DNA of 64,000 bases from Vibrio scophthalmi LMG 19158 (lineage in GTDB: Bacteria > Pseudomonadota > Gammaproteobacteria > Enterobacterales > Vibrionaceae), in the NCBI RefSeq assembly GCF_000222585.1, contig NZ_AFWE01000112.1, positions 62,001 through 126,000 of the forward strand. The letters are read 5' to 3'. Each line of letters begins with the position of its first letter. Position 1 is the stretch's first letter. This document shows, in pieces, positions 54,255 to 63,738 of the stretch. Below the pieces are notes generated by a model. It was given only the letters and a program-made list of their open reading frames with translations. It had not been told where the DNA came from and did not search any database. A program made the position numbers and the translations under genes.

Positions 54255-55160
54255 TTACACTAAATCGTTCTTGAGAATGACGGGATCGATGTCGTCTTTT
54301 TTACGGCGTTTAATTTGCGCTAAAATAACCCCGCTTATCACCATGATACCGCCAATTAAGTGGTAGATGTGGACAGTCTCGCCTAGCGTTGTGGCGGCTA
54401 AAGTCACCGCTACCACCGGTAATAAATTCATAAACATCGCACTGTTGTCTGCGCCAATCACATCAATCGATTTGATCCACATCCATGGCGCAGCAATCGA
54501 AGCTGCAACCGAAGCAAATAAGATAATCGGCATCGCTTCTGATGGCGGTAGCAGTTGGTCACTGGTCAGCCAAATAGGAGCCAGCATAATCATTGAAGCA
54601 AACCCTTGCATGTAGATCGAGACGGTATTAGGTAAATTCATCTTCCAGCGCTTAAGTAGTACGCAGTACAACGCGTAGGCGACTGAGGCTACGACCATCA
54701 AAGCATCGCCAGTCGTGACACTTTGCGACAAGAAGAACAGCATATCCCCTTTACCCAGCATGTAGGCTAAGCCGATTAAGGCGATGATACCGCCCAAAAT
54801 GCTGTTGCGTGAAATAGGCTTGCCTAAAATAGGCACACTAATAAAGATCGCAATCAACGGCACTAAGGCACTGATCAGCGACATATTAGAAGCAGTTGTC
54901 GTGACAGCGGCGAAATAGCCACATGATTGGTTGATCACCATTCCCAGCATCCCAAGCACGCTCAGTTTGGCAAGGTTTGGTCGAATGTCGCTCCACAGGC
55001 GGATCACCTTTGGCAGGCAAAATGGGGTTAAAATCGCGATAGCGAATACCCAGCGATAAAAGCTCATTGCACTTGGTTCAATGATAGAAGCCGCCATTTT
55101 ACTGGCAACAGCATTGGTTCCCCAGATGAAAACAGTGAGTATTGGCAGTAAGTAGATCAT
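54255..55160 (-). CDS. EamA/DMT-family transporter
   Basis: 301 aa with ten predicted helices in two five-helix repeats; LLPILTVFIWGTNAVASKMAA opens the first and ASVAYALYCVLLKRWKMNLP the second. It ends in a basic, charged tail. Members export amino acids or other metabolites. An AraC-type regulator starts divergently ~100 bp away and likely controls it. Confidence 0.88.
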   Translation of the reverse strand: MIYLLPILTVFIWGTNAVASKMAASIIEPSAMSFYRWVFAIAILTPFCLPKVIRLWSDIRPNLAKLSVLGMLGMVINQSCGYFAAVTTTASNMSLISALVPLIAIFISVPILGKPISRNSILGGIIALIGLAYMLGKGDMLFFLSQSVTTGDALMVVASVAYALYCVLLKRWKMNLPNTVSIYMQGFASMIMLAPIWLTSDQLLPPSEAMPIILFASVAASIAAPWMWIKSIDVIGADNSAMFMNLLPVVAVTLAATTLGETVHIYHLIGGIMVISGVILAQIKRRKKDDIDPVILKNDLV

Positions 55161-55258
55161 GTGAGGTTCATCGCATTGTTAGGGTGGCGGGTAGTTTGTC
55201 AGGTCTGTATAATTGCAAGTATCTTTAAAACGACATTGTGCGCTCTAGGAAGACAAGT

Positions 55259-56050
55259 TTGAGAAAACCAGCCAAACATTTGCACCCGTCGTTATCGATC
55301 GATAAAGCACCATCAGATGTCTTTATGAATTTTGAGGCGTTTTTATCGAACACTGAGACGCGTGTTCATAGCCACCCTTGGGGTCAAGTACAACTGATCA
55401 GCGGTGGTATTCTTGAAATGGAAGTCGAGGAAACTCGTTTTTTAGCTCCCCCTCATCTCGCGATATGGGTGCCACCGGGTATCATGCATACCAGTTTTAA
55501 TCGTAAGCCACTATCTTACTGCTCTCTAAATGTAGCGCTGCATTTGACGGAAAATTTTCCCGATAAAACCAGCTTGATTCGCGTTACTTCGATAGCCTCT
55601 TCCATTGTGGATGACTTTCGTGCGCGAAGAATCAATGTTGCAGAAACTGACGCAGATAAACGTTTGGTACAAGTGTTGTTAGATCAACTGGCCACGCGAG
55701 ATACACAGCATCACTTTCTGCCATCGACAGACAATAAATACCTAGCGCCGATCCTATCCGCGGTTGAGGAAGATCCTACTGATAACACCAGTTTGTCAGA
55801 ATGGGCCGAACGCGTTCATACCACCGAGCGAACTCTGGCTCGGCATTGTCAATCCGAACTAGGCATGAGCTTTACCGAGTGGCGCTTGCGCGTGCGTTAT
55901 CTCTATTCAATGGAATTGTTACAAAAAGGCCAGTCAGTTAAAGAAGTGGCTTTCACTCTTGGCTATAACCAAGCCAGCCCATACATTGCGATGTTCCGCA
56001 AATATTCGGGCCAGACCCCAGAACAATATAAGAGTAAATTGATTTATTAA
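55259..56050 (+). CDS. AraC-family regulator with N-terminal cupin
   Basis: 263 aa from a TTG with AGGAAG six bases upstream; a GTG at 55238 in the same frame is the alternative. The N-terminal cupin has RVHSHPWGQVQLISGG and WVPPGIMHTSF. The C-terminal double HTH is complete: LSEWAERVHTTERTLARHCQSELG and QSVKEVAFTLGYNQASPYIAMFRKYSGQTPEQYK. It is divergent from an EamA exporter, a common exporter/regulator pair. Confidence 0.9.
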   Translation: MRKPAKHLHPSLSIDKAPSDVFMNFEAFLSNTETRVHSHPWGQVQLISGGILEMEVEETRFLAPPHLAIWVPPGIMHTSFNRKPLSYCSLNVALHLTENFPDKTSLIRVTSIASSIVDDFRARRINVAETDADKRLVQVLLDQLATRDTQHHFLPSTDNKYLAPILSAVEEDPTDNTSLSEWAERVHTTERTLARHCQSELGMSFTEWRLRVRYLYSMELLQKGQSVKEVAFTLGYNQASPYIAMFRKYSGQTPEQYKSKLIY

Positions 56051-56149
56051 GGTGGCAATTATCTGCGCCATCGTGAAGCCAACCACCAGGTGCTTTGGCC
56101 TTACAGACTTATCTTATTGATACAGTTTGAGGGGGACAGCAATACAGTG

Positions 56150-56183
56150 AAAAAAGCGAGTCTGGAAGCAGACTCGCTTTTTT
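56150..56183. terminator. Bidirectional intrinsic terminator between AraC and MCP genes
   Basis: AAAAAAGCGAGTCTG / CAGACTCGCTTTTTT with loop GAAG; serves both convergent genes. Confidence 0.93.
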
Positions 56184-56193
56184 CATTTATACG

Positions 56194-57939
56194 TTAACTG
56201 AGTTTGAAGCGACCAACCACATCGCTCAGTTGGCTGTTGGTTGCCGTGAGTTGGTGAGTACTTGTCACGGTTTGTTGCCCATTGTGGTTAATATTGTTGA
56301 TCATCTCTTGAATGCTGGTCATATTGCGAGTGATCTCTTCAGCTACGACGCTCTGTTGCTCTGCAGATGCGGCGATTTGCGTGGTTAAATCGTTGATCTC
56401 AATAATTGAATCGGTCATCGAGTCTAGTGATGTCATCACGCGTGCGGTGGTTTCTGATGTTTGCTGGCAACTCGACTGGGTAGTTTTCATTGCACTCACA
56501 ACCGTATTGTTGCCGTTGCGTAGCTTGGTCAGCATCTCATTGACTTGTGAGGTACTTTGTTGTGTACGGGCCGCTAACGCGCGCACTTCATCGGCAACCA
56601 CTGCGAAACCACGCCCTTGTTCGCCAGCGCGAGCCGCTTCGATTGCGGCATTGAGAGCCAATAGGTTAGTTTGTTCCGCAATATCACCAATAACACCAAG
56701 CACAGAGCCAATCTGGTCGGTATCTTTGCTCATCGCTGTGATGGACTGAGACATGCTCGCTACCTCTTCCACAAGGGCAGAAACACTTTGCACCGCCTCT
56801 TGTACAACGGCTTTAGAGTGGTTCGCTTCGTTGTTGGTTTTATGGGTTAATTTTGCCGCATCCGCTGCACTTTGTGCGACGGACTCTGCGGTGGAACTCA
56901 TTTCAGTAATCGCGGTGACCACTTGCTCGGTCTCTTTTGCGTGGGCGGTTAACAGCGTTTGATTCGAGTGTGCATTTTCACCGACCACATTTATTTCTTG
57001 TTTGATTTGCTGACTGGATTTCGCCACATCGAGCATCATGGTTTGTAGTTTTTCAATAAATTGGTTGATGCCAGTTGCGATCTTTCCAAGGTCATCTTGA
57101 GAGGTTATCTCTAGACGACGGGTTAAGTCGCCATTACCTTGAGAAAGATCAGTGACAATATTGCGAAGTGACACGATAGGCTTAAAGGCAAGATTAACGG
57201 CGATAACGCTCAGCGAAATAATTAGAATTCCTGAGATGACTAAGGTGAGCGTAATGGCATTATTGAGCTTCGCCGTGTTTTGTAAGATATAGGCGTTATC
57301 AATATAACCAGTTAGGCTCCATTGGCTCCCACGAACATCAAAAGTACTAGGTAATGGAATAAGGTCGCCATCTATTTTGTTTGAAAACAGTATATTGTTA
57401 TTTGGGTCAACGAGCTCCATATAGCTACCATCAACGGCAGATGATGCTAAAAGCGCTTGCGTATCACTAAGGTCTACATAAAAGATGTTTCCTTGGCCGT
57501 CACCCTCAGGAACAATAATGGTAAGCAGAGGTTTCCCTTGTTCATAAACGATGTTACTGACGGTCACTTTGCCATTAGCTGAAGATAATAGGTCGATAAA
57601 CGGTTGTGCTTCGGCAGGGTCATCAATACTCCCTTGAGGAGTAAAAACTAAATCACTAACAACTTTGATGATGTTATAAAAACCAGTTTTCTCTTGCGTC
57701 GATTTTACTGCAATCAGTCCAAAATTTAGGTTTTCTGCAAGAACAATTTGATTGTTAATGTCTTCGACCAGTTTGTCTTTCACAAGGTTTATCTGGCTGT
57801 TGATGTTCTGAGTATCACTTTGGTAAATATAATTACTAATATGATGACGAGCACTGAAATATGACGTCAAGATCGTGATTGAAGTGATAACGATGAAAAT
57901 AGCGATTATTTTCATCTTGAAAGAGAGGGCTTTCTTCAT
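56194..57939 (-). CDS. Methyl-accepting chemotaxis protein
   Basis: 581 aa. Helix at about 10-28, a periplasmic sensor of ~200 residues that looks like a dCACHE domain, a second helix (about 240-262), HAMP, and the cytoplasmic signalling domain with the hairpin tip [22 protein letters not shown] and [20 protein letters not shown]. The C-terminus lacks a pentapeptide tether. It should report an unidentified small ligand to CheA; no che genes are nearby. Confidence 0.94.
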   Translation of the reverse strand: MKKALSFKMKIIAIFIVITSITILTSYFSARHHISNYIYQSDTQNINSQINLVKDKLVEDINNQIVLAENLNFGLIAVKSTQEKTGFYNIIKVVSDLVFTPQGSIDDPAEAQPFIDLLSSANGKVTVSNIVYEQGKPLLTIIVPEGDGQGNIFYVDLSDTQALLASSAVDGSYMELVDPNNNILFSNKIDGDLIPLPSTFDVRGSQWSLTGYIDNAYILQNTAKLNNAITLTLVISGILIISLSVIAVNLAFKPIVSLRNIVTDLSQGNGDLTRRLEITSQDDLGKIATGINQFIEKLQTMMLDVAKSSQQIKQEINVVGENAHSNQTLLTAHAKETEQVVTAITEMSSTAESVAQSAADAAKLTHKTNNEANHSKAVVQEAVQSVSALVEEVASMSQSITAMSKDTDQIGSVLGVIGDIAEQTNLLALNAAIEAARAGEQGRGFAVVADEVRALAARTQQSTSQVNEMLTKLRNGNNTVVSAMKTTQSSCQQTSETTARVMTSLDSMTDSIIEINDLTTQIAASAEQQSVVAEEITRNMTSIQEMINNINHNGQQTVTSTHQLTATNSQLSDVVGRFKLS

Positions 57940-58233
57940 GGGCGGTATGAATTCCTTTTAATGTGCTAAGGCTATAATATCCCCACATAAAGAAATTTTT
58001 CATAACTGCGACGCAAAAATAAAGATTTATTTCAGCAATGACGTTGCGATCACAAATAAATAGCCATTAATGTGATTGGTTAATGGTGACGATAATAATG
58101 TTTAATATCAATAGCCTGCAGAAGATTATTTTGTATTTAGAATGAAAGCTTCATACCTATAAGTTGTTTCATTAAGTGATGGGTGTTGTTAAATAATGGC
58201 ATTCGCTAAGGGTGTTTTTAACTAAGCGTAAAT

Positions 58234-58890
58234 TCATTCGTTAATCTGCGGGTGCTGGTATTGTTGATATGTAGGTAGTAGGGCACGTAGATTTTCAAAG
58301 GTGGTTCGAGCACTTTGTTTCGACAGCTTGTTCATTAATACATCGGGTAGTAGGCCGCCAGGATCCGCGAAGGCTTGGTATTCTATTAGGGTCGTGCCAT
58401 TCGTGAGCTTGTGTAAAGTCCAACTGGCATCAACTGCGCGAATACGAATGTAGCCACTTTGCTCGGCAAGTATTGCTTCTGGTGCATCAGTAATGTGGAT
58501 GGTGAAACCGAGATCATCGACCCAGTATTTAGAGTAGGTGACCATGTCACGATCTTTGGCTGGCCATGGCGCGCTGAACTGGGTGTAAACGATGTTTTCA
58601 GTCGGGGAGATCTGTTTTAGTACGCGGCTGTGGCGGGCATTATCGATCCAATCAGGGACTTTTTCACTATCTTCCAACAACGTTAAAAATGCACTGTAAC
58701 TGGTGGTAGTGAACATTTGCGCGCGAATTTCCACTAAGCCGTCTTTATGCTCTCGCGCATAAATGGTGATGCCATCCCGGCGACTATCAAATTGCCAGTC
58801 ACTATTTACTTGCGCGTTGACGTTGCCTGACATCAATGCCATTACTAGGAAAAGTGCTGTGATAGACAAAATGTTTTGTAACGCTGTCAT
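58234..58890 (-). CDS. Exported START-domain protein
   Basis: 218 aa with a signal peptide (ALFLVMALMSGNVNA). The rest fits a START/Bet v1-like fold: RDGITIYAREHKDGLVEIRAQM, then QFSAPWPAKDRDMVTYSKYWVD and EYQAFADPGGLLPDVLMNKLS. Such proteins bind hydrophobic ligands such as lipids or sterols; the ligand is unknown. It is probably periplasmic and stands alone. Confidence 0.82.
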   Translation of the reverse strand: MTALQNILSITALFLVMALMSGNVNAQVNSDWQFDSRRDGITIYAREHKDGLVEIRAQMFTTTSYSAFLTLLEDSEKVPDWIDNARHSRVLKQISPTENIVYTQFSAPWPAKDRDMVTYSKYWVDDLGFTIHITDAPEAILAEQSGYIRIRAVDASWTLHKLTNGTTLIEYQAFADPGGLLPDVLMNKLSKQSARTTFENLRALLPTYQQYQHPQINE

Positions 58891-59030
58891 GGTTTTCCTA
58901 TTGAGAAAAATGCTTCTTCGTTGTTGATAGCTTATATAACTTAATTAAATCAGATTTAGAATCAATGTAGAGAGAAGAGTCGTTGAGTGTATTGGTCGTT
59001 TTGTACTGCAGAGATAGGCACTGGTAGAAA

Positions 59031-59058
59031 CAATAAACGGCCTAATGGCCGTTTATTG
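59031..59058. terminator. Intrinsic terminator after the M14-type gene
   Basis: CAATAAACGGCC / GGCCGTTTATTG, 12-bp perfect stem with loop TAAT. Confidence 0.8.
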
Positions 59059-59086
59059 TTGGGCAGATTTACGCTTATGGTGCGGA

Positions 59087-60013
59087 CTAGCCGTTTAAAT
59101 GATTCGTAATTACGAAATCTAAACCGCCGGTTATCGCAGCAACCTGCGCTTGATTACATTCAGCATCGGTTACTTTCGGGCTGTCCGGATACACTTCAGT
59201 CGTCGTATGGAATAGACACTCTGTTACGCCACCACACAGACCAAGTTGTTTCATCGGATAGAGAATCACACCTTCTTGTACCACTTCAGAACCAATGATC
59301 TCGCCTTTCTCATCGGCAGGCGCGATATGGGTGACTTTCGCAACAGAAGCAATGATTGCTGCTTGAAACTCTGGTTGCGGGTTTAGCGTGTCGCCAACAG
59401 TGTAGAAACCATCAGGAATCGTGTCGGCATCGTATTCTACGCCATCGCGAGCAGCCAGCGCCGGTCTAAATTCTGATTCGTCCGTATCGGTGGTCTCGTG
59501 CAGATCAAAGTGCACTAAAAAATCACCAAGGCTAGCAACTAACTGACGCAATGCTGCTGATTCTTCGGCAGGTGTATCTTGGTAGAACGAACGGTTTGGA
59601 TCGGTCGCGAGGGCATTCCAACGGTTGATAGTTTCATAACCCCATGGGCTTACACATGGCGCGATAGCAATGTTGAAGGTTTCAGCGTATTGCTCGGCTT
59701 TTTGCGCTGCAAATTCCAATGCACCTTGAACACCGCTGGTTTCGTAGCCGTGAACACCGCCAGTAATCAGCACGCTTGGTTTGTCGTTTGACCAGTTTTT
59801 GCTTTTTATGCAGTAAAGTGGAAAGCGTTCAACGTCGTAAGAAAGAGCGCCATATTGTTCAACATCAAAGCGTTCTTTTAGTGCTTCAATTTTTGGAAGG
59901 ACTTCTTCGCTGTAGAGGCGTTTGATGGTGGTTTGAGCGCGCCATGCTTGGCGTTCTGCGTCGCCCCATTTTTGACCTGGAGTACCGATTGGGTAGGTGT
60001 TGTTTAGTGTCAT
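59087..60013 (-). CDS. M14-type metallopeptidase / succinylglutamate desuccinylase-like deacylase
   Basis: 308 aa. Start is one of two adjacent ATGs behind AAGAAG. The zinc site is visible as GGVHGYETSGVQGALEFA (His-x2-Glu) and HFDLHETTDTDE (distal His). NRWNALATDPNRSFYQ is the substrate-binding arginine region. It belongs to the carboxypeptidase-A / aspartoacylase superfamily; a peptidase and an N-acyl amino-acid deacylase are both possible. No signal peptide, so cytoplasmic. Confidence 0.83.
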   Translation of the reverse strand: MTLNNTYPIGTPGQKWGDAERQAWRAQTTIKRLYSEEVLPKIEALKERFDVEQYGALSYDVERFPLYCIKSKNWSNDKPSVLITGGVHGYETSGVQGALEFAAQKAEQYAETFNIAIAPCVSPWGYETINRWNALATDPNRSFYQDTPAEESAALRQLVASLGDFLVHFDLHETTDTDESEFRPALAARDGVEYDADTIPDGFYTVGDTLNPQPEFQAAIIASVAKVTHIAPADEKGEIIGSEVVQEGVILYPMKQLGLCGGVTECLFHTTTEVYPDSPKVTDAECNQAQVAAITGGLDFVITNHLNG

Positions 60014-60241
60014 CATTAACTTCTTATTTGATGGGAACAAAATCAGCATAGCGAGGCCCAGTTAAGCGTGCAAACAGAATTCGCCATAAAGTGAAAAATC
60101 GGCTATTAACTTGGGCGCTTTTTATCAGCAAAGGCATTGAGTGGTAGCATACTGAGCAACAGAATAAGCCGAACAACTTTTTCTCGTTAGTGATGTTTGT
60201 GTTTGATATAACAGACAAATCACGTTAACAAACGTTAGGCT

Positions 60242-60256
60242 ATCGTACTGTACGAT
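60242..60256. promoter_or_regulatory. Candidate operator upstream of the amylase gene
   Basis: ATCGTAC-T-GTACGAT, a perfect 7-bp dyad with a one-base centre, 42 bp before the amylase start. Its binder is unknown. Confidence 0.5.
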
Positions 60257-60278
60257 GTCACTACAAAGGAGAGTGAAC

Positions 60279-60311
60279 ATGCCATTGAGAGTGGGCTATG
60301 GAAAAGATTAA
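60279..60311 (+). CDS. Overlapping upstream mini-ORF before the amylase gene
   Basis: ATG at 60279 with a strong AAAGGAGAG eight bases upstream opens a 10-codon ORF (MPLRVGYGKD) ending at TAA 60309-60311. It overlaps the amylase start (60298) by 14 bases in another frame. The amylase ATG itself has only GAGAG upstream inside the mini-ORF, so translation may be coupled. Not proven to be translated. Confidence 0.5.
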   Translation: MPLRVGYGKD

Positions 60312-61653
60312 TAATACGGATGTGATTCTGCACGCTTTTGATTGGCCGTATAGTTTGATTGAACAGCAAGCAGAGAAAATCGCCCACATGGGCTATCGCT
60401 CTGTGCTGATTTCACCTGCGATGAAGTCGTTATGCTTGCCCCAAGGCACACCTTGGTGGCAGCGCTATCAGCCACAAGATTATCGTGTGATCGACAATCA
60501 ACTCGGTAACTTATCATCATTACGGTCGATGATAACGACGTTGGAAGCAAATGGTATCCACGTCTATGTTGATGTGGTGTTTAACCATATGGCGAATGAA
60601 TCGGATATTCGTCACGATCTACAATACCCCAATGATGAGATTCTCGTTCAATATCAACAAGAAAGTGAATACTATCAAGCGCAAAAGCTGTTTGGTGATC
60701 TTGCGACCCCTTTGTTTAGTGAAGACGATTTCGTGGAAGCATTTAGTATTTCTGACTGGGGTGATAAGTGGCAAGTTCAGCATGGTCGTCTTGTTGGAGA
60801 TGAGCATGATCCAGGCTTACCAACGTTAATGGACAATAGCCATGTGGTTGCTCAGCAACGTGCCTATTTGATTGCATTAAAGCAGTTGGGGGTGAAAGGA
60901 TTTCGAATTGATGCGGCGAAGCATATGACGTTGGAGCATTTAACGCAGGTGTGGAGCGCAGATATCTGTGAAGGTGTGCATATTTTTGCCGAAATCATTA
61001 CGGATGGCGGGGCGAGTAAACAGGAGTATCAAGATTTTCTTGAACCCTATTTAGCGAGCACACCTATGGGCGCGTATGATTTTCCTTTGTTTCAAACATT
61101 GTTGGACGCCTTTCAACCAACGGGTACATTAACCAGTCTGGTTAACCCATACAGTTTGGGCCAAGCACTAGCTGAAAGTCGTGCGGTGACCTTTGCTATT
61201 ACCCATGATATTCCCAACAATGCCGTATTTACGGGTTTGGTCATGGAGGAAGAGTGGGAAGCGCTTGCTTACATCTATCTGTTTGGCCGTGATGGGGGCG
61301 TGCCATTGGTGTATAGCGATCTCAATACCAGTGGTTTTGAAAACCAACAAGGTATTCCCCGCTGGCAAGAGGAGTGGCAAAGCCCATCGATGAGAGCCAT
61401 GATTCAATTTCATAACCAAATGCACGGAAGCCCAATGACGGTTTTGCAGTCGAGTGATGAGAAGTTGGCTTTTTCTCGTGCGGGAAAAGGTATCGTGCTG
61501 CTTAATAAATCGAGCAAAGTCCAACGATTTGAACTATCAGTAGAAGGAGAGTGGCGAGACGTGTTACTTAAAAGTCGTTGTGAACGAGAAGAGACTCTTG
61601 TGGTTGAAGTCTCTCCTCGCAGCGGAGCGATGCTCGTCCCTGTCGTGAGTTAA
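60298..61653 (+). CDS. Alpha-amylase family glycoside hydrolase (GH13), cytoplasmic
   Basis: 451 aa without a signal peptide. GH13 regions are present: VYVDVVFNHMANES, GFRIDAAKHMT with the nucleophile Asp, IFAEIITDGG with the acid/base Glu, and FAITHDIPNNAVF with the third Asp. It hydrolyses or transfers alpha-glucans inside the cell. A small C-terminal beta domain follows (about 380-450). A 10-codon ORF with a better Shine-Dalgarno overlaps its start. Confidence 0.93.
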   Translation: MEKINNTDVILHAFDWPYSLIEQQAEKIAHMGYRSVLISPAMKSLCLPQGTPWWQRYQPQDYRVIDNQLGNLSSLRSMITTLEANGIHVYVDVVFNHMANESDIRHDLQYPNDEILVQYQQESEYYQAQKLFGDLATPLFSEDDFVEAFSISDWGDKWQVQHGRLVGDEHDPGLPTLMDNSHVVAQQRAYLIALKQLGVKGFRIDAAKHMTLEHLTQVWSADICEGVHIFAEIITDGGASKQEYQDFLEPYLASTPMGAYDFPLFQTLLDAFQPTGTLTSLVNPYSLGQALAESRAVTFAITHDIPNNAVFTGLVMEEEWEALAYIYLFGRDGGVPLVYSDLNTSGFENQQGIPRWQEEWQSPSMRAMIQFHNQMHGSPMTVLQSSDEKLAFSRAGKGIVLLNKSSKVQRFELSVEGEWRDVLLKSRCEREETLVVEVSPRSGAMLVPVVS

Positions 61654-61703
61654 TTAATGACAAATGTTAATCAATGACAAATCAGGCAACTCGCATTGCA
61701 AGA

Positions 61704-62306
61704 CTACTCACCTAGCACGGTTTGACAGATGGCGTGGTAAGCTTCTTCGCTACCTGAGAATAGCTCATTAATAACTTTGGCTTTACCTTGGCCTGATAGC
61801 AGGCGCTTACGCGCTTCACGGACTCGAAGTGCCACTTGAATGTTTTGATCTAGCGGACTGCTTACGTTTGGCTGCCAACGTGAGATCTGATCACTGAATG
61901 AGTCTAGTTCTAACGTTGGTGTGTAGTGGTGAAGATCTTCACGCAATACCGTGAGCAAATTAATTTTCGCTTGATGATCATCTGCTAGCGTTGCCATGCG
62001 ATTGAGCAGGGCGGCAGATAACTCATTAAGTTCGATGTAACCCGCTTGCTTAGGCAGTGGACTGCTTACACGGCAAGAAAGCTCTACGGTGTGCATACGG
62101 GTTTGTGGCAAACAGCAAATTGAGGTCAAACAATCAAACGGTAGCCACATCGCTTGGCCTGGCTTGATGGCATATTCATTTTTTCCCAATCGAACCAGTA
62201 CTAAGCCATCGTCTACCGATAGTAATGTGTGCTTCATCAGCTTTTTACGGGGTGTGACGGATAGAAATTGAATATCAGATGTCTGATGAGAAATAGCGTA
62301 GTGCAT
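61704..62306 (-). CDS. AraC-like protein with cupin and truncated HTH
   Basis: 200 aa. The N-terminal part (about 20-75: LVLVRLGKNEYAIKPGQAMWLPFDCLTSICC) is a cupin of AraC type. After a helical linker, only one helical segment (VALRVREARKRLLSGQGKAKVINELFSGSEEAYHAICQ) is left where AraC proteins have two HTH motifs. It may be a ligand-sensing or regulator-inhibiting protein rather than a DNA binder, or a degenerate regulator. It is convergent with the amylase gene. Confidence 0.7.
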   Translation of the reverse strand: MHYAISHQTSDIQFLSVTPRKKLMKHTLLSVDDGLVLVRLGKNEYAIKPGQAMWLPFDCLTSICCLPQTRMHTVELSCRVSSPLPKQAGYIELNELSAALLNRMATLADDHQAKINLLTVLREDLHHYTPTLELDSFSDQISRWQPNVSSPLDQNIQVALRVREARKRLLSGQGKAKVINELFSGSEEAYHAICQTVLGE

Positions 62307-62495
62307 GGTATCGCTCGATAAATATGGGGCGCTAAGATTACCGTTTCTCGACTCAAAAAGCCATTAACAGCATTGATTGAGCTATCAGGAGTATGGCGTT
62401 CTGGTCTGACCTTAGTAAATATGCGTGTTCTAATGCTGCCAAGAGGCGATTCTATGCGTAGAATGAGCCGCGATTTGTCACTAATGTAGACCCTA

Positions 62496-63599
62496 ATGAC
62501 TGCGAACACTGATCCTTATATTGAAATTCGTCCTTATCACGATGACGAAATTCCAGCGGCAATTGACCGCCTAATACAAGATGAAGAGTTTATCTCTGCC
62601 ATCTTACAGCATCGTTTCTCTAACCACGCGCCATGGTTCAAAACGCTTATGGCTCCGTTGGTCAAAGTGTATCTGAAATTTAAATGGTCAAAGCTGAACT
62701 CGATTGAAGCGATTCAGCTTGAAGTGAAAAAGTACCTCCATCAAACCCTCAATAACACCACTCAAGGTGTCACCTATACAGGGCTAGAGAAACTCGATCC
62801 TCAAAGTGCTTACCTATTTGTCTCAAACCATCGCGATATCGCGATGGATCCAGCACTGGTTAACTACGGTTTATTCAAGAATGGTCATAATACGGTACGT
62901 ATCGCGATTGGCGATAATTTACTGAAAAAACCGTGTGCGACAGAGCTGATGCGTTTGAATAAGAGCTTTATTGTTAAGCGTTCAGCGAAAGGGCCACGTG
63001 AAATGATGAAGGCACTGAGTACCTTGTCATCTTACATCAAGCACTCCCTAGAAACGGGCAATTCTATTTGGATCGCGCAAAGAGAAGGGCGAGCGAAAGA
63101 CGGGAATGATTTTACTGAGCCTGCAATCTTAAAAATGTTTCATGTTGAAGGACGTAAGCAAAAAATCGATTTTTCCGAGTACATTCAGTCACTAAAAATT
63201 GTGCCAGTTTCAATCTCTTATGAGAATGACCCTTGCGATGTAGCGAAAGCCAGAGAGTTGTACGAAAAGTCGGTCAATGGTCGTTACGAGAAAGGTGAAT
63301 TTGAAGATATCGAAAGTATCATCCAAGGCATTGTGGGCGATAAAGGCCGAATCAATGTTGCGTTTGGTGATGTGATTGAGCAAGCCTTTTCTGCGCCAGA
63401 TGAACTTGCCGCCGAGATTGATCGCCAAATTCATGCTAACTACAAATTGTTCCCAATTAACCTGTTAGCGGCCGGTGATGAGAGTGTGGATGAGAGCGTA
63501 AAAGCGCTGCTGCAACAAAAGCTCAGTCAATTACCTCAAGGTGCACATACCTTTTTGATTGATAGCTATGCAAATCCGGTAAAAAACCAAGCTGAATAG
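62496..63599 (+). CDS. 1-acylglycerol-3-phosphate acyltransferase-like protein
   Basis: 367 aa. The acyltransferase box is FVSNHRDIAMDPALV, a HRDxxxD variant of the usual HX4D, followed by SFIVKRS, then IWIAQREGRAKDGNDFTEP as the phosphate-binding block. A hydrophobic stretch (WFKTLMAPLVKVYLKF) precedes it. Acyl transfer to a glycerophospholipid or other lipid acceptor at the inner membrane is expected from the family. The weak Shine-Dalgarno leaves a later start possible. Confidence 0.85.
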   Translation: MTANTDPYIEIRPYHDDEIPAAIDRLIQDEEFISAILQHRFSNHAPWFKTLMAPLVKVYLKFKWSKLNSIEAIQLEVKKYLHQTLNNTTQGVTYTGLEKLDPQSAYLFVSNHRDIAMDPALVNYGLFKNGHNTVRIAIGDNLLKKPCATELMRLNKSFIVKRSAKGPREMMKALSTLSSYIKHSLETGNSIWIAQREGRAKDGNDFTEPAILKMFHVEGRKQKIDFSEYIQSLKIVPVSISYENDPCDVAKARELYEKSVNGRYEKGEFEDIESIIQGIVGDKGRINVAFGDVIEQAFSAPDELAAEIDRQIHANYKLFPINLLAAGDESVDESVKALLQQKLSQLPQGAHTFLIDSYANPVKNQAE

Positions 63600-63634
63600 A
63601 GCTCGGTAGCTACTGGGCAACACACGAGTTTCTA

Positions 63635-63659
63635 AGGGTAGCTTCGGCTACCCTTTTTC
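63635..63659 (+). terminator. Intrinsic terminator after the acyltransferase gene
   Basis: AGGGTAGC / GCTACCCT with a TTCG tetraloop, followed by TTTT. Confidence 0.92.
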
Positions 63660-63738
63660 TTAGCTACTTTTTATGACGGGGGGAGATTGGCTGAGCGTGT
63701 GACATAGCACTATGCGCAACTAGCTACGTCGCAACTCA

